A DNA stretch of 57,344 nucleotides from Allomyces macrogynus ATCC 38327 (lineage: Eukaryota; Blastocladiomycota; Blastocladiomycetes; Blastocladiales; Blastocladiaceae): assembly GCA_000151295.1 (NCBI GenBank), contig GG745350.1, positions 741,900 through 799,243 of the forward strand, written 5' to 3'. Positions 46,659 to 57,344 of this stretch are shown in pieces (the stretch's first letter is position 1; every line of letters starts with the position of its first letter). The notes beneath the pieces are model-generated. The model searched no databases. It worked only from the letters and a program-made list of their open reading frames with translations, and was not told where the DNA came from. Both the position numbers and the translations under genes were made by a program.

Positions 46659-47483
46659 TTACCAGTTGGCACTCTCCATCATCTCCACATTGACATGCAC
46701 GAAGTGTCCAACACTGACACACAGCTGGCCTTGTTTCTGCTGCAGCAGGAGCAGGCTGTCGCGAGTGCTTTGAGGTGCTAGTTGCAACGCTGTCAAGGCA
46801 CGGATTCTTGCTTCGCTCCTGTGCAAGTCGCTCAGGTAGCTGCGGCTGCTCATCACTGCCATGCCCGTCGCCCTTGACTCACTTCTTGCTGCGCCCTTCA
46901 GCACATCGGCCATCTCATTGCGACCCACTCGGCATCGCAAATCGCGTGTCGCAATTGGGAGGAGACCGACCATGATTGGCAAGGCGATTGAATCCAGGAG
47001 TTGGTTGGCGCCATTGTCATCGTCTTCCACATTTGTCTGCATGAATGACGTGAGCGCGGTCAGATTTGGAAGCATGCGAGCAAGCGCCTCCACGACTGGC
47101 GGCATGAGCGTCTCGTCAATGCAATTGTCCAGCTTGAGCGTCGTCAGTGTTGGCGGGAGTTGTGTGACCATGCGTGCAAACGATTGAGCTTCAGCATCAT
47201 GGACGCGAGCATGCATGCTTTGAAGCGCCAGCGTGTGCAAGGCTGGTAAACGCGCAAAAAAATTACCAATTTCTGCCAGGCCCATAGAAATGCCAAATGT
47301 GAGGTGAGTCAAGGTCGCAGGCAGCTCGCTCAAGCTCATTCGCAACAAGCCAGCATTCATCACAATGAGGTGCTGGCAAAATGGCAGGACCGACTCCATG
47401 TTTGTTCCTGCCATGTGCGTGTAGCGGCGCAGCTGCGTTTTCGGGACGTGCAAGAGCGACCAGCAGCGACTTGCAGCAACCAT
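46659..47483 (-). CDS. leucine-rich-repeat-like protein, unknown function
   Basis: From ATG 47483 the frame gives 274 residues; the frame stays open further upstream but without an ATG. Loosely repeated leucine stretches, ELPATLTHLTFGISMGLAE, FFARLPALHTLALQSMHA, QLPPTLTTLKLDNCIDET and ARMLPNLTALTSFMQTN, suit an LRR solenoid of the F-box/LRR kind. No F-box is visible, so an upstream exon may be missing or the gene may be truncated. The last 80 residues lose the pattern and end MMESANW. Its neighbourhood to the left on this strand is 1.3 kb of empty DNA. It could be a decaying relative of the F-box family. Confidence 0.45.
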   Translation of the reverse strand: MVAASRCWSLLHVPKTQLRRYTHMAGTNMESVLPFCQHLIVMNAGLLRMSLSELPATLTHLTFGISMGLAEIGNFFARLPALHTLALQSMHARVHDAEAQSFARMVTQLPPTLTTLKLDNCIDETLMPPVVEALARMLPNLTALTSFMQTNVEDDDNGANQLLDSIALPIMVGLLPIATRDLRCRVGRNEMADVLKGAARSESRATGMAVMSSRSYLSDLHRSEARIRALTALQLAPQSTRDSLLLLQQKQGQLCVSVGHFVHVNVEMMESANW

Positions 47484-47946
47484 TGCAGAAGATGCGTGAG
47501 GGTTCACCACAGGCAAGTACGAGCGATTGGGACTGCGCAATGGCAGGAGCAAGACGACGCGGCCGAGAGGATCATGTTGACGCGCTGATGACGGTTGGAG
47601 AGGAAGTGGAGGTGACGAGAGCTGACACTTCCTCAGTCACAAATACACCAGCCGATGTTTACGGATCAAGAGGAGAACGTTCTTCACCCCTCGAGTATGG
47701 TTTCATCCATCGGCAATCTCAATTCTTTTCGCTCAAAGTTGCCCTCACTAGCAGCCAGAGCGGCGCGCCTTGGTTTGGTGAGCGTGGGAGCTGACCTGGT
47801 GAGATTGAATCAGCGCTGCCTTCACGTCAAAAGACGATGCTGCCAAAGCAGGAGCTGCGGAATCGGTCCAATGTTGCTCGCCACCAACGACCTTGAATGA
47901 CCAGAGTAGAACAGCCGGTGACCAATCTGTCAAATGATCTTGCCTG

Positions 47947-47988
<42 letters not shown>

Positions 47989-48815
47989 CAGCAGCAGCAG
48001 GAGCAGATGGAACATGGAACTGGTCCTTGTGGTATTCATGTACGTAACAGGTACAGAGAAATAATTCTCCTACAACGCGTTGCCTGCGGCGGCCATGACG
48101 AGGACAGGGCAGGAGCGAATGCAAATTCGCGGAAAGCAGCTACCAGCTGAAGGAAGCAGCCGATTGGTGTTTGATTGCCAACGACCAAAAACAAAACACC
48201 ACAACAACAACCAACAAACAACTGGGTGGCCACCCATCATTACTGGGACACAGCACACATGGAGGACAGCACCAGAGAGAGAGACTGTCCCCACGACGAG
48301 GTCATGAACCTCAATATGGCTGGCACCACCACCAATCAATCCAACGCTGAAGCAAGTTTTTTGCTTTTTCTGTTAGCGCTCGCCGTCCAAAACCCACCTC
48401 TGAAGGCTGGCTGGGCGCCTATTGGAGGCTGCCATGGGCGAATGATGCTTGCGTGAGTGAAGGGCAATCAGAGGAACAACAGGGAAGAATGGCTGTTTCA
48501 CCCAGCCAGCCTTCATCAGAATAGGGCTCGGAATTCGTTTTGTCCCAGTCCGCCAAAGAGACCAATTTTAAAAATGCAGTTTTCGCATCTCGGAGACGGA
48601 TTTATAGAGCGTCGTTGGGCGGGGCAGTAACGCGGTTGAGCATGCAGAGGTGAGAGGAGGCGACGGTTCCGACTGTCAGTTGACCACTTGAAGAGTTGTA
48701 CGTTGAGCAACGCATCGTTTCCCTGCCGGTCTCGCTGGACCTGCCAAGCTCTCGTTCGATTGGAGCCGATTCTTGCCAAACATTGAAACATCAAACGTTT
48801 TATACAATGTCAACA
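47484..48815. other. gene-poor stretch with a microsatellite
   Basis: Apart from the CAGGAG microsatellite near 47950 I see only short frames on both strands. The right end is the 3' UTR of the YJU2 gene, whose stop is at 48816. Sequence at 48170-48230 is A/C-rich (AAACACCACAACAACAACCA). No RNA gene is recognised. Confidence 0.4.
47949..48006 (+). repeat. (AGGAGC)n / (AGC)n microsatellite
   Basis: AGGAGC is repeated about six times, followed by AGC about five times and another AGGAGC. It lies outside any gene I can support. The open frames across it (Ala/Pro or Ser/Cys runs) are products of the repeat. Confidence 0.95.
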
Positions 48816-50024
48816 CTAATCGGAATCGTCGTCGCTGTGGTACTGGATGAGCGTCGTTTTCTTGACGGCAGCAGCTCGCAGTGCCGCCGATGCGGGCGGG
48901 GCGACACTTGTAAGCGCCGTTGATGCACCAGATTGCGCTGACGCCACGGGTGCCAGCGCTCCAGGCCGGTTTGGTGCCGGCTCTGCGCCTGGTGCCCCAG
49001 CCGCAGCCAAGGAAGTCTGCGGCGGCGGCATCTTCTTGGCGACCAAGTCGGCCCACATGTTCTTGCGCTTGCGGCTGCTCGCGGCAGTAGCTGGGACCGG
49101 TTCGTCGATGAGCGCTGAGCGGGACGACGCACCGGCAAATGATCGACTTCTAATTGCCCGCGAATCGGGTGCGGCGCCGCGGTATTCGTTGAGCAACTCC
49201 GTCAAATCCACTTCCTCTTCCACCTCGTCTCCGCCGTCGTCTCCGTCCGAATCGGAATGATCGAGCGGCCCGCCACCACCGTCCTCGTTGCGCGACTTGG
49301 ACCGTGACTTGCCCGCCGCAGCGGCGCCGCGGAACGCCTCGCGCGCGAGCCGGTCAAGCTCTTCCTCGACCTCCTGCTCCGACTGCGCAGCCATGGCCAC
49401 GAGCCGGTCGATCGCCGCGTCCTCGGACACCGCATCAAGCCGCGCATTCCGTGTGCGCACTTCATCGAGCAAGTCCATCAACTCCATCTCGCGCTTCGCG
49501 TCGTCGGTCTTATTCTCGAGCGCGCGCATCGGGTTCAGTTCCTCGTCGAGCGCGCGCAACGTCTTGGACTGCGTGTCGACCACCTCCTGGTCGCGCCACG
49601 GCTCAAAATTGCGCACGGCGCCCGACTCGGCGACATAGTCGACGTTGGCCGGGTCCGTTTTGAACGTGATTTCGGCGTGGCACTTTGGGCACCGAATGTA
49701 GAAGCGGAAGATCTTGATCGAATGGTAGGTCTCGCCCTCGACCGTTTCCTTGTTGGCGTTGAATTTCTTGCCCTTGTAGATGTACTCGCCGCACGTGTTG
49801 CACTGCATCGAAAACGGCGCCATGAGCCGCACCTTGTGCTTCTTGGGGCCCGCGCTCTTGTCCTTTTTGCGCCGCGGGATCTTGGACGGGTCTAAGACGG
49901 CGGTGGACAAAAGTCAGCTCATTTTGTTCGCTCATTCGGCGAGGAGGGTTCGCTCGAGGGTGCCGGGTCGAGACGGACCAAAGTTGGGCGGAAAGTACTT
50001 GTTGAGCACTTTTCGTTCGGACAT
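48816..50024 (-). CDS. YJU2: Pre-mRNA splicing factor Yju2 (CWC16/CCDC94)
   Basis: Yju2 joins the spliceosome with the NineTeen complex and promotes branching, the first splicing step. Exons 50024-49979 and 49891-48816 give 373 residues. The short first exon encodes MSERKVLNKYFPPNF; the join gives NKYFPPNFDPSKIPR, the family N-terminus. Then come VRLMAPFSMQCNTCGEYIYK, GKKFNANKETVEGE, IKIFRFYIRCPKCHAEITFK, TDPANVDYVAESGAVRNFEP. The two Cys pairs (CNTC, CPKC) form the zinc centre that sits near the branch helix. A long coiled region follows (ELMDLLDEVRTRNARLD and VEEELDRLAREAF), then an acidic, disordered tail. Donor GTCCGT has C at +4. Promoters are shared with the divergent decarboxylase gene, 286 bases away. 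Confidence 0.95.
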
Positions 50025-50310
50025 GGTGGCGAGTTACTTGAATTTCGGGACCGAGTAGAATGCAACAGGTTGCAGCCGGGGAGCGTCACCGGAGAGTGAG
50101 ATGTCGGGGTCGCGCCAAAATGAGGGGTCGCGTTCTTGCAACAGATTGGGTCGACGACATTTCGGTCGAGTCAGAAATCCGTGATCGCGTCGCTGTCGCT
50201 GTCTTGGTCTGATTGGCCACCCCATCGCTCTCTGTTATTATTCAAGATCAGTAGACGCTGTTCCATTGCAAACATCCTGTCGAAACTCGCTGCAATCTGT
50301 TGTTACGACC

Positions 50311-51165
50311 ATGGTCAACCTCCTGCTCGGCTGCACGGGCAGCGTCGCGTCCGTCAAGATCCCGCTGTTGGTCCAGGCTCTGTTCGAGGAAGGTGGGTCG
50401 CGGGACACAGCCAAATGCCACCTAAACCCGCCGCCGACCTCATTGTGATGTTTCTCCACCAGCTCGCCGCGGCGAGTACCCGCTCGCCATCAAGATTGTC
50501 ACGACCGAGCCTGCGCTTCACTTTTTCGACCTCGAGCACGAGAAGTTGAGGACGCACAACGTGCCAGTATTGCGCGATAACGACGAGTACCTGCGCTGGG
50601 GGAAGATGGGCGACGAAGTTCTCCACATTGAGGTTCGGCTCAATCTTTGCAGCCGTGGCGACGATCAGGACTGACCAGCTGGTCGCACACAGCTGCGTAA
50701 CTGGGCCGATGTCATGGTCATTGCCCCGCTCTCAGCCAACACGCTCGCCAAGGCCGCGAATGGGCTCTGCGACGGCCTTTTGGTTCGATTGCGTTTCCAT
50801 ATCTCGCTCTTCACCCTGTTCCAATTCGCTAGCTAACGAGCCAATCTTGGACTAGACGTGCGTGCTCCGCGCCTGGCACTTCACCAAGCCCGTATTCGTC
50901 GCGCCCGCCATGAACACGGCCATGTACGAGCACCCGATCACGGCCACGCAGCTGCAGACGCTCACGTCCTGGGGATATCAAGTGATCCCGCCCATTAGTA
51001 AGAAACTCGCGTGCGGGGATATTGGTAAGCATCTTCCTGCTCTCCAGTCGCGATTCGAGTCCTCACTCCTCCTCTCCTTGTCCAACAGGAACCGGCGCTA
51101 TGGCCGAATATACTGACATTGCCCGCACCATCGCTGCGGTCATGGCCAATATGCACACGCAATAA
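50311..51165 (+). CDS. Phosphopantothenoylcysteine decarboxylase (PPCDC, Hal3 family)
   Basis: PPCDC makes 4'-phosphopantetheine in coenzyme A synthesis, using FMN. Exons 50311-50392, 50463-50632, 50693-50782, 50856-51024 and 51089-51165 give 195 residues. The sequence runs VNLLLGCTGSVASVKIPLLV, EYPLAIKIVTTEPALHFF with the catalytic His, MVIAPLSANTLAKAANGLCD, TKPVFVAPAMNTAMYEHPIT with the substrate-binding Asn, and LACGDIGTGAMAEYTDIA with the catalytic Cys. All active-site residues are present, so this is an enzyme and not a Hal3-type moonlighting regulator. It is a short, single-domain form without the acidic tails of yeast Hal3. The donors are GTGGGT, GTTCGG, GTTCGA and GTAAGC. It is convergent with the next gene. 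Confidence 0.94.
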
Positions 51166-51254
51166 ACTCGACTCCTTCCCGCTACTGTCTATTACATTCC
51201 ACACGTGTCCGTTCCGTTCCGTTACGTAAAGGTCCTAGTTCCGCCCCCTGCCCT

Positions 51255-51268
51255 CCCCCCCCCCCCCC
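51255..51268 (+). repeat. 14-base C homopolymer between convergent genes
   Basis: A run of 14 C in a C-rich stretch lies 90 bases after the PPCDC stop and 8 bases after the stop of the minus-strand membrane-protein gene. On the minus strand it is a G run in that gene's 3' UTR. Its length in other reads may vary. Confidence 0.9.
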
Positions 51269-51275
51269 TCCCTGC

Positions 51276-54201
51276 TCAAACCAAGTCCGTCGAGTTGACC
51301 CATTTCTGAATCTCCATCGACGCCTCATAATACGCCTGCTCGCGAATCACTTCCCCCATACGCCCGCCCGCACTGCCCGCGGCCACTCCCCCGACCGGCT
51401 GCCACTGGTCAGCAGCCTTACTCGCGCGATGCGACGCCGTCATCCCCGCGAGCGACGCGCTCCTTGGCATCCGCGCACTTCCGCTCGCACCGCCGTGCAC
51501 GACCTCAACCCCGGCCGGCGGGCGCGCGGCCATGTACGCAGCACTCGTCGCCGTTCGGAGCCGCCTCGACCCATTTCCCCCTCCGTGCGGCGGGGACGCG
51601 CTCTCCCCTACCCCCGTCACCGCCGGGAGCGCGTCATTCGACGCCTCGTCCAAATCCACGTGCGACTTGTATTGCACGATATCTTCAATTACGCGCTCAC
51701 GCAGGAGGGCCAGTTTCGTCGGTCCATGCCCGTGACCGCCGTGTTTCCGAGACGCGCGCGGCGAGGCTGTGAGCGAGTCGGTCGGCGACGGGTGTCGCGC
51801 GGTCGGCATCACCCGCGCTGACTCGGATTTGGTCAAGCCGACGGGTCTCGGGGCGGTGACTGGGGACGCCGCGTCGTGGTGGTGGCCGTGGCGGTGCGGG
51901 GTGCGGGTGGGGCGGGATGAAGAAGAGGAGGACGGTCCCGGGGCGTCGGCAAGGGCCGCCGATGCGCTGCGCCGGATCTGGTGTCTCCACGGATGGGATG
52001 CCGCGGGTGGCGGTGGCGCCGCAGCGGTATCGTGGATCACGTCGTTCAGTTCGCCGTCGTCCATAGCGTCCGGGTCGGCCGTGAACGTGTGGGATGCGAC
52101 GGGGGGTGGGGACGCGGTTCGTGTGGGTGCCGCGTCGCCGCGCCCAGATCCCGCGGTGGAAAGGTCAGCGGCGGCGGCGGCACTTGGAGGAAGTCTCGTC
52201 GATAGGTCCGTGACTAACGCCGGCGAGATTTGAATCGACAGGCTCGACGGTATCCCCGCTGCCAACGCGGCCGCGCCGCCCGCGACCGCAAAGCCGCCAG
52301 GCACCGACAGCTGGAACGTGTAGGTCTCCTGCGGCGGCGGTCCTGGTCCCGGAATCGGACTCGCGGCCGCCGGTACGGCTGCCGGGGGCGGGAATGGCTC
52401 AAGCGGGTCCGTATCGGACCGCTGCGTGTCAGACCGCTGCACGTCGCTGACCGACGGGGCGCGACTCGATCCGGGCGAGTTGGTCGGAGGCATACTGGTC
52501 GTCGAGACCGTGAGCCCGCCGGCGGACGTGACGGTGATGCGGTCGACGGTGACGATGGGCGAAAAGTTGATGTGCAGTGGGTGCGCGCCGTGACCGTGTG
52601 CGCTAGGGTGGGTGGCGTCGGGACGCGTCGTGGTCGCGCTCGAGTCGCGCGCGGATTGCAGCGAGCTGTGCGACTTCACGGAAAATTTGTCGAGCGAAAA
52701 CTGGGGGAGGGCAGAAGGATGAGCGTTTTGGTCGGGAGGAGAGCCGGATGGAGGAGAGCGCACCCTTGAAATAACGGGCACGTTCCCCGTGGGGCGAATT
52801 TCTGGAAAGGGGTACGCGATGATGAGATGCTCATGTCGCCACGTTCCTGCCTTGCGATCCACATGGATACACACCGCCAACCCCACGTCGTCGTCGCAGA
52901 GCGACCGTCTTGACGAGCGCAGCGACGAGTACTCCGACGGGAACGGAAGACGAGGCGGCAACCGGGATGCTCTAGCATTCGCCTTTCGTCAGCGACGCGG
53001 TGCAAAGAAGCCCAAACACATCGCAACCGTACAATGCCCATGGTCGCGGTCATGACAAGGAACAACAACCCGGCAACCAACAGACCAAGCACGACCCCAA
53101 TCGCCGTGCGATGACGTTGCGCTCCATGCGCCACGCGCTCTCTCAGTGTCGGCGCGCGCGGCTCGGCCGCAGGCCGCGACAGCGTCGTAACAGCGGGCAA
53201 CAGCGTCGTGACGACCCCGGGCTGTGGCGCAATCATGTACGTCTGGACAGGCCCACTGTGGTTGGCGGAGTTCGACGATGAAGGCACGACAACGGGTGCC
53301 GGTGCGCTACGCGACAGCGACATGTAGCCAATCGCATTGGCATTGCGCGAAAGTGACACGTAAGTGTTCTGTTGCGCGCGCCGCATCGACGCGTAGGTCG
53401 GCTGGCCGACCGCGTCGCTGGTTGAGCCCGTCATTTGGCTGGGGCGGCGCGGAGACGATTGCGGAGCCGGCGGCGGAGGCGGAACGGTAGCGCTTGCAGT
53501 GGAGGGAGACGTGGGCGACGGCACGCTCGAGTCAGTGTCGCCGCTGCCACCGCGGAAGGCGCGGGTGGTATGTGACGCGACCGGCGGAGCCTGGGCCGCT
53601 GACGCCGCTGGCCGACCCGTAGTACGCGGACGAGGGTGTGGGCGCAGATACGGCGGCTGGGGACGCCGACAAGGCGGCCGACAGCGAAGTCGACGGTGCA
53701 TGCAATGGATTCGCGTCGATGAGAATGCGCGGCGGGGCGCCGGCCATCGACGGCAGGTTGGTCGACGAGCCGGGCATCTTGATTGCGTTGGGGGCACAGA
53801 TGCCTCGGCACTCGAACGCGCGTCGACCAATAGCACGTCCAAGCGGAGGACCCCGCCGTCTGCGGGCCGTCAGCAGCGTCCACGGGCACCTGCGTGGTGC
53901 GGTGCCGGGCGTTTGCAGGTCAGAATGCGGCTTGTCGGTACTGTCCTTGTCAGTATCGTCGTTGTTGTCGGCGGCCGCCATGCCCGCGGTCGGGCGACGG
54001 GGGCAGGTGGTAATGCGGGCAGTCGTGTTGCGCAGTGTCGTCGGCAGCGGACGCGCTCGTCCTCGCGAATGAGTGCCGACTCGACGATGGCATTGGTGCC
54101 GTGGGGAGGCAGCAGCACGACGCGGTCACATGTCGGGAGGCCTGAACTCCAGCAACGACGAGCACACGAGCGACAGCCAAAGCAATCCAACACAAAATCA
54201 T
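51276..54201 (-). CDS. single-pass membrane protein with large disordered cytoplasmic tail (5' exons unresolved)
   Basis: The secure part is the last exon, about 52707-51276: FSLDKFSVKSHSSLQSARDS through a Ser/Pro/Ala-rich tail to MGEVIREQAYYEASMEIQKW. It is preceded, across an intron with GTGCGC and CAG ends, by WRHEHLIIAYPFPEIRPTG. About 53135-53045 encodes one membrane segment, TAIGVVLGLLVAGLLFLVMT, after a Ser/Tyr-rich stretch with two SLSR repeats (YVSLSRNANAIGYMSLSRSA). An intron of roughly 50 bases lies near 52975-53025. A signal-peptide-like MILCWIALAVARVLVVAGVQ starts at 54201. Between 54130 and 53550 three frames alternate and I could not fix the exons. The layout suggests a type I surface sensor or adhesin, but the family is not recognised. 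Confidence 0.5.
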
Positions 54202-54271
54202 GAACAGCACTGACCAACCTCCTTCGCCATCCAACTAAAAAACGACACTGACCCCTCACTCTCCACAAATC

Positions 54272-57200
54272 TCACGCGCCCTGCTGCGCCGGCCCCTCGG
54301 CGCTGGCCCCCTGCTGCTGCTGCGGCTGTTGGTGTGGCGGCACCGGCCCCTGCCGCACCACCTGCCGCGGCCGCACGTTCGCGCGCACTTGCGGCCCCAT
54401 CGACTGCATGTGGAACTGGTGAATCCCCGCAGGCCGCGGCGCACCCGGCTGCCCATGCGCACCCGCGTGCTCCTGCGCGACCGCCCCGGGCGGCGCAGAG
54501 TACGCGTGTTGGAACGCGGGCGGCCCCGCCATCATCGGTCCGGCGCCCATGGGCGGCCGCATCCCCATCGCCAGCTGCTGTTGGTACATGACCTGGTTCA
54601 TGGGCGGCGCCATCGGCATGCCATAAAACGGCGGCGCGGCGTACATCCCCGGGTGCCCGTGCTGCGGCGGCATCGATCGTCCAAGGTGCGGCGGGAACGC
54701 GCCCGGGAACGGCATGGATGGCATGCCCGCCGCGTGGGGACCCACGGGCATACCTGGCGGGCCGGCCATGGGCGGTGCGACCATGGCCCCGCCATCTTGC
54801 GGCAGTGGCGCCGACGAGGGCACGTGCGGCGGTGGCGGCGGTATCGACTCAGGAAACGCGGGAATCGCGCGCGCCGACGATTCGGCCGTGGCCATGGGCG
54901 GTGCCGAGGCCGGTGGGGCCGGCACGTCGGCCGGGTCCGCGATGGGCATCTTCAGCGCCTGCTTGAGCGCCGCTGTCGCGTCGACCGGCGTCGGGGCCGC
55001 GGGCTCCTGCTTGTTTTGATTCTTCCGGCCCCTTCTCTTGTCGGCGTTCGGCGACGCATCGACGGGTCCGGCAGCTGCCGATCCCGATGCCTCGCCACCG
55101 GCGGCGGGTGCCGGGCCGGCAATGTTCAGCTTCTGCTTGAACAGCTTGGTCAATTCATTGGGGTTGGCCACAGACACTTGCTCGGCCGCGGCACCACCGC
55201 CGCCCCGTGCCCCACCACGACCACGGCGACCACGCGGGCTGCCAGTGTCGCGCGGCTGCTGCTGTTGTTGCTGCGGGACTTGACCTTGCTGTTGCTGCTG
55301 CTGCGTCGGCGGCCGTTGCTGTTGCTGCTGCGGCACTTGCCCCTGCTGCTGTTGTGGCCGTTGCAGCACCTGCGGCTGTGGCTGGTACCTCGGCTGCTGC
55401 GCGCCGCCGCGCCCACCGGGTCCACGCGGCTGCGGGCCCGAAAACGCCTGCGGCGGCGCCGACGGGGCGCGCTGCTGCTGCTGCTGCGGATGCCCGTTGG
55501 GCCCCGCGGGAGTCGAGTGCGTGCGCGCCGCTGCGGGGGCCTGGCCGCTTCCGGTCCATGCGTTCTTGGTCGGTGCAGGTGCGGGCGAGTAGGTCTTGGC
55601 CTGCAACTTGGGCTTGACTTCGCTAGTCCAAACGGGACTCTGCGGGTAGGTCAGATTGAGCAGCAGGCCGCGCTTCATGGCGAGGCCGCGCGACTTGGTG
55701 CATCTGCGGTGTCACGGTGAAGATGGGGTGAGTCGAGGGCTCCTCAGATCAATCACAAAGAAAATCACCACAACGGACCGGCCGTTGAGAGTCGACCCGG
55801 CCATAAACGTCACGTCAAACACGACCTCGACGTGTTCCTTTTCAATCCCGACAATGTACCCGAGCGCGCCAAGCGGCGCCTTGCCGCGGTCTGCGACACT
55901 CAGGACACGATCGCCCAGACTAAATATCTGCTTGCCGAGCACAAGTTCAGCGTGCTCCGACTTGAGCACGCTGTTGGCCGGCACCCCCTTGACAATCACC
56001 GGGTCCGCGAAAAACGGCGTGGCCGTGGCCGCCGACTGTTGCAGCTTCTCCTCGAGCCGGCGCACCTGGTCCTTCACCATGGCCTGCGCGTCGAGATGCA
56101 CGCGCTCAAAGTCCTTGACGGGCGACGCGCGAATCCAGTCGCGAATTTCCTGCAACTTGTCCTTGGCGATTTCGCGCGGGTAGAAATCCGTGTCGCGGTA
56201 CCACGCCGAAGACGACCCATCGCCTGGCTTGGTCTCGAGCCTGCGCACGAATTCAGGGAATTGGTTCTTGAAGTCGCGAATCAGGTCGATCGCCTGGTTG
56301 CTGTACTCCCAGGTCGCGTTGACCTTTTGCGTGTACCCCAAGATCTTGAACCCCTTGGCGTCAAACTTCATTTGCAGGCCGAGGTTCCACTTGGTGTCGG
56401 ACCCGGGGCACGTCGTCATGACGACGTGCAGAGACGAGGTCAGCTTGGCCAGCGCCATGCCGGACATGTTGAGCATTCGCGCGGCCATGTAACTCGGCTT
56501 GTACGCGTACTGGTCCTTGGTCTCGCGCAGCACGGCGTGCCCGAAATCAGGCATCGTGATCGTGCCCTTCATAACCATCGCATCGAGCGTGCGCGTGCGG
56601 CCATAACTGGCCGTGACTTGCCCGGGCCCGCCGTACATGGACTTGCCCAGGTAAAAAATACGCGTGCCCACGGGAAACTCAATGTGCAGCGGCAACGCCG
56701 CACGTTCCTCGAACCGCGCGTCCACGTACGCGACGGACTCGGACTCGACGACCAGCTGCCACGGGTACCACGCCAGCTCGTCGGCGTACTCGCGGCGCGT
56801 ACTGCCGTCGAGCGTGCGCACCATGGTCTTGATCGTGCGCACAGCCACCATCACCTGCACGTCCTCGAGGACCACGGCAAACCGTTTCGACACGTGCCGC
56901 TGAATGCGGTGCGCGGTATTGCGCCAATCGCCCGTCTCGTGCGGCTCCATCAAGTTCGCCCGGTCGGCGCCCGTCTTGACGTCGTACATGACGCGGCCGT
57001 CAGCCACTTTTTCGACACGTGCCTCAAACAGCATTGGCCAATCGACATAGACCGATTTCCCGAGCACGCGCTGCGCCACGACCGCAGCGTCCAGCTGCTC
57101 CTTGTCGACGTGCAGGACGACACTGTCGTGCCGCGAATCCGACTCGAAGACGTGCACGCCGTGCACGCCAATCGTGCTGTGGTAGGGCAGCACCGAGAAC

Positions 57201-57344
57201 GTCGGGAAGCCGGCCATCGGCTTGAGCCCATCGCACAGGCCGCGCTTGAACGCCGCCACATGCGGCGGGTTGAACGGCTCGTCCTGGCACTTGCACGCCG
57301 GCAAGGGCGGGAAAATGCCCGGCAGCGAGCTCGGGTAGTCGCGT
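54272..57344 (-). CDS. XRN1: 5'-3' exoribonuclease Xrn1, C-terminal part (5' end off window)
   Basis: Xrn1 degrades decapped mRNA in the cytoplasm. The gene enters from the right edge; exons here are <57344-55779 and 55703-54272, about 1,000 codons. The catalytic N-terminus lies outside. Visible are the linker PGIFPPLPACKCQDEPFNPP, GLKPMAGFPTF, and the beta-barrel (SH3-like and KOW-like) region with VYVDWPMLFEARVEKVADG, YPWQLVVESESVAYVDARF, GTRIFYLGKSMYGGPGQV and ADRGKAPLGALGYIVGIEKE. The join gives STLNGRCTKSRGLAMKRGLL; the donor is GTCCGT. The tail is Gln/Pro/Gly-rich with Gln runs (about 55256-55350 and 55472-55492). One islet, NELTKLFKQKLNIAG, stands out as a possible short linear motif for partner binding. 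The stop at 54272 is 70 bases from the next gene. Confidence 0.93.

Noticed and set aside
47949..48006. Ala/Pro or Ser-rich peptide encoded across the microsatellite
   Set aside because: The frames exist only because the unit length is a multiple of three; no start, splice signal or conserved flank supports them.

Overview
This is nuclear DNA of a GC-rich, intron-containing fungus. The evidence is a Kex2-type kexin, an Msc2-type zinc transporter, an Lrg1-type LIM-RhoGAP, Yju2, Dbp5, Xrn1 and ATP synthase delta, all broken by introns of about 40-85 bases (a few reach about 120) and read here by splicing the frames together. The BuGZ/ZNF207 homologue, endonuclease V, a BCKDK-like kinase and a DENN protein with a C1-like zinc finger fit an early-diverging lineage such as Blastocladiomycota or chytrids better than yeast-like ascomycetes. 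That placement is inference; no marker gene is present.

Layout. 1-1018 (-): front part of an ING chromatin reader, its PHD end outside the window. 1839-5668 (+): alpha-COP of the COPI coat, with two one-base frame breaks near its end. 5.7-11.2 kb: gene-poor, with an F-box protein (7661-9010, -), decayed coding remnants and a broken internal copy of the alpha-COP gene. 11.6-13.1 kb (+): Dbp5-type DEAD-box helicase, facing a 1,334-residue ankyrin protein (13394-17461, -). 18.0-21.0 kb (+): kexin protease. 21.0-23.4 kb: a small membrane protein and an unknown disordered protein. 23.7-26.9 kb (+): mitochondrial BCKDK-like kinase, then endonuclease V. 26.9-29.8 kb: a decayed tandem duplication that includes the 3' end of the zinc transporter gene.

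29.7-32.2 kb (-): Msc2-like zinc transporter. 32.6-36.5 kb (+): DENN-C1 protein. 37.0-38.0 kb (-): ATP synthase delta. 38.5-42.4 kb (-): LIM-RhoGAP. 43.1-44.7 kb (-): BuGZ. 45.0-46.6 kb (+): a second Dbp5 paralogue with the same intron position. 46.7-47.5 kb (-): LRR-like protein. 48.8-51.2 kb: divergent Yju2 and phosphopantothenoylcysteine decarboxylase. 51.3-54.2 kb (-): single-pass membrane protein with unresolved exons. 54.3 kb to the right edge (-): C-terminal two thirds of Xrn1.

The genes are unlinked housekeeping functions: secretory traffic (alpha-COP, kexin, Msc2, DENN), RNA life cycle (Dbp5 twice, Yju2, Xrn1), mitochondria (ATP synthase, BCKDK), chromatin and spindle (ING, BuGZ) and cell wall/polarity (LIM-RhoGAP). 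There is no operon logic; most neighbours are divergent or convergent. I saw no rRNA, tRNA, CRISPR or intact transposon. The most general novelty is the splice donor: 34 of the 45 donors I could place carry C at intron position +4 (GTACGT, GTGCGT, GTTCGT) in place of the usual A.
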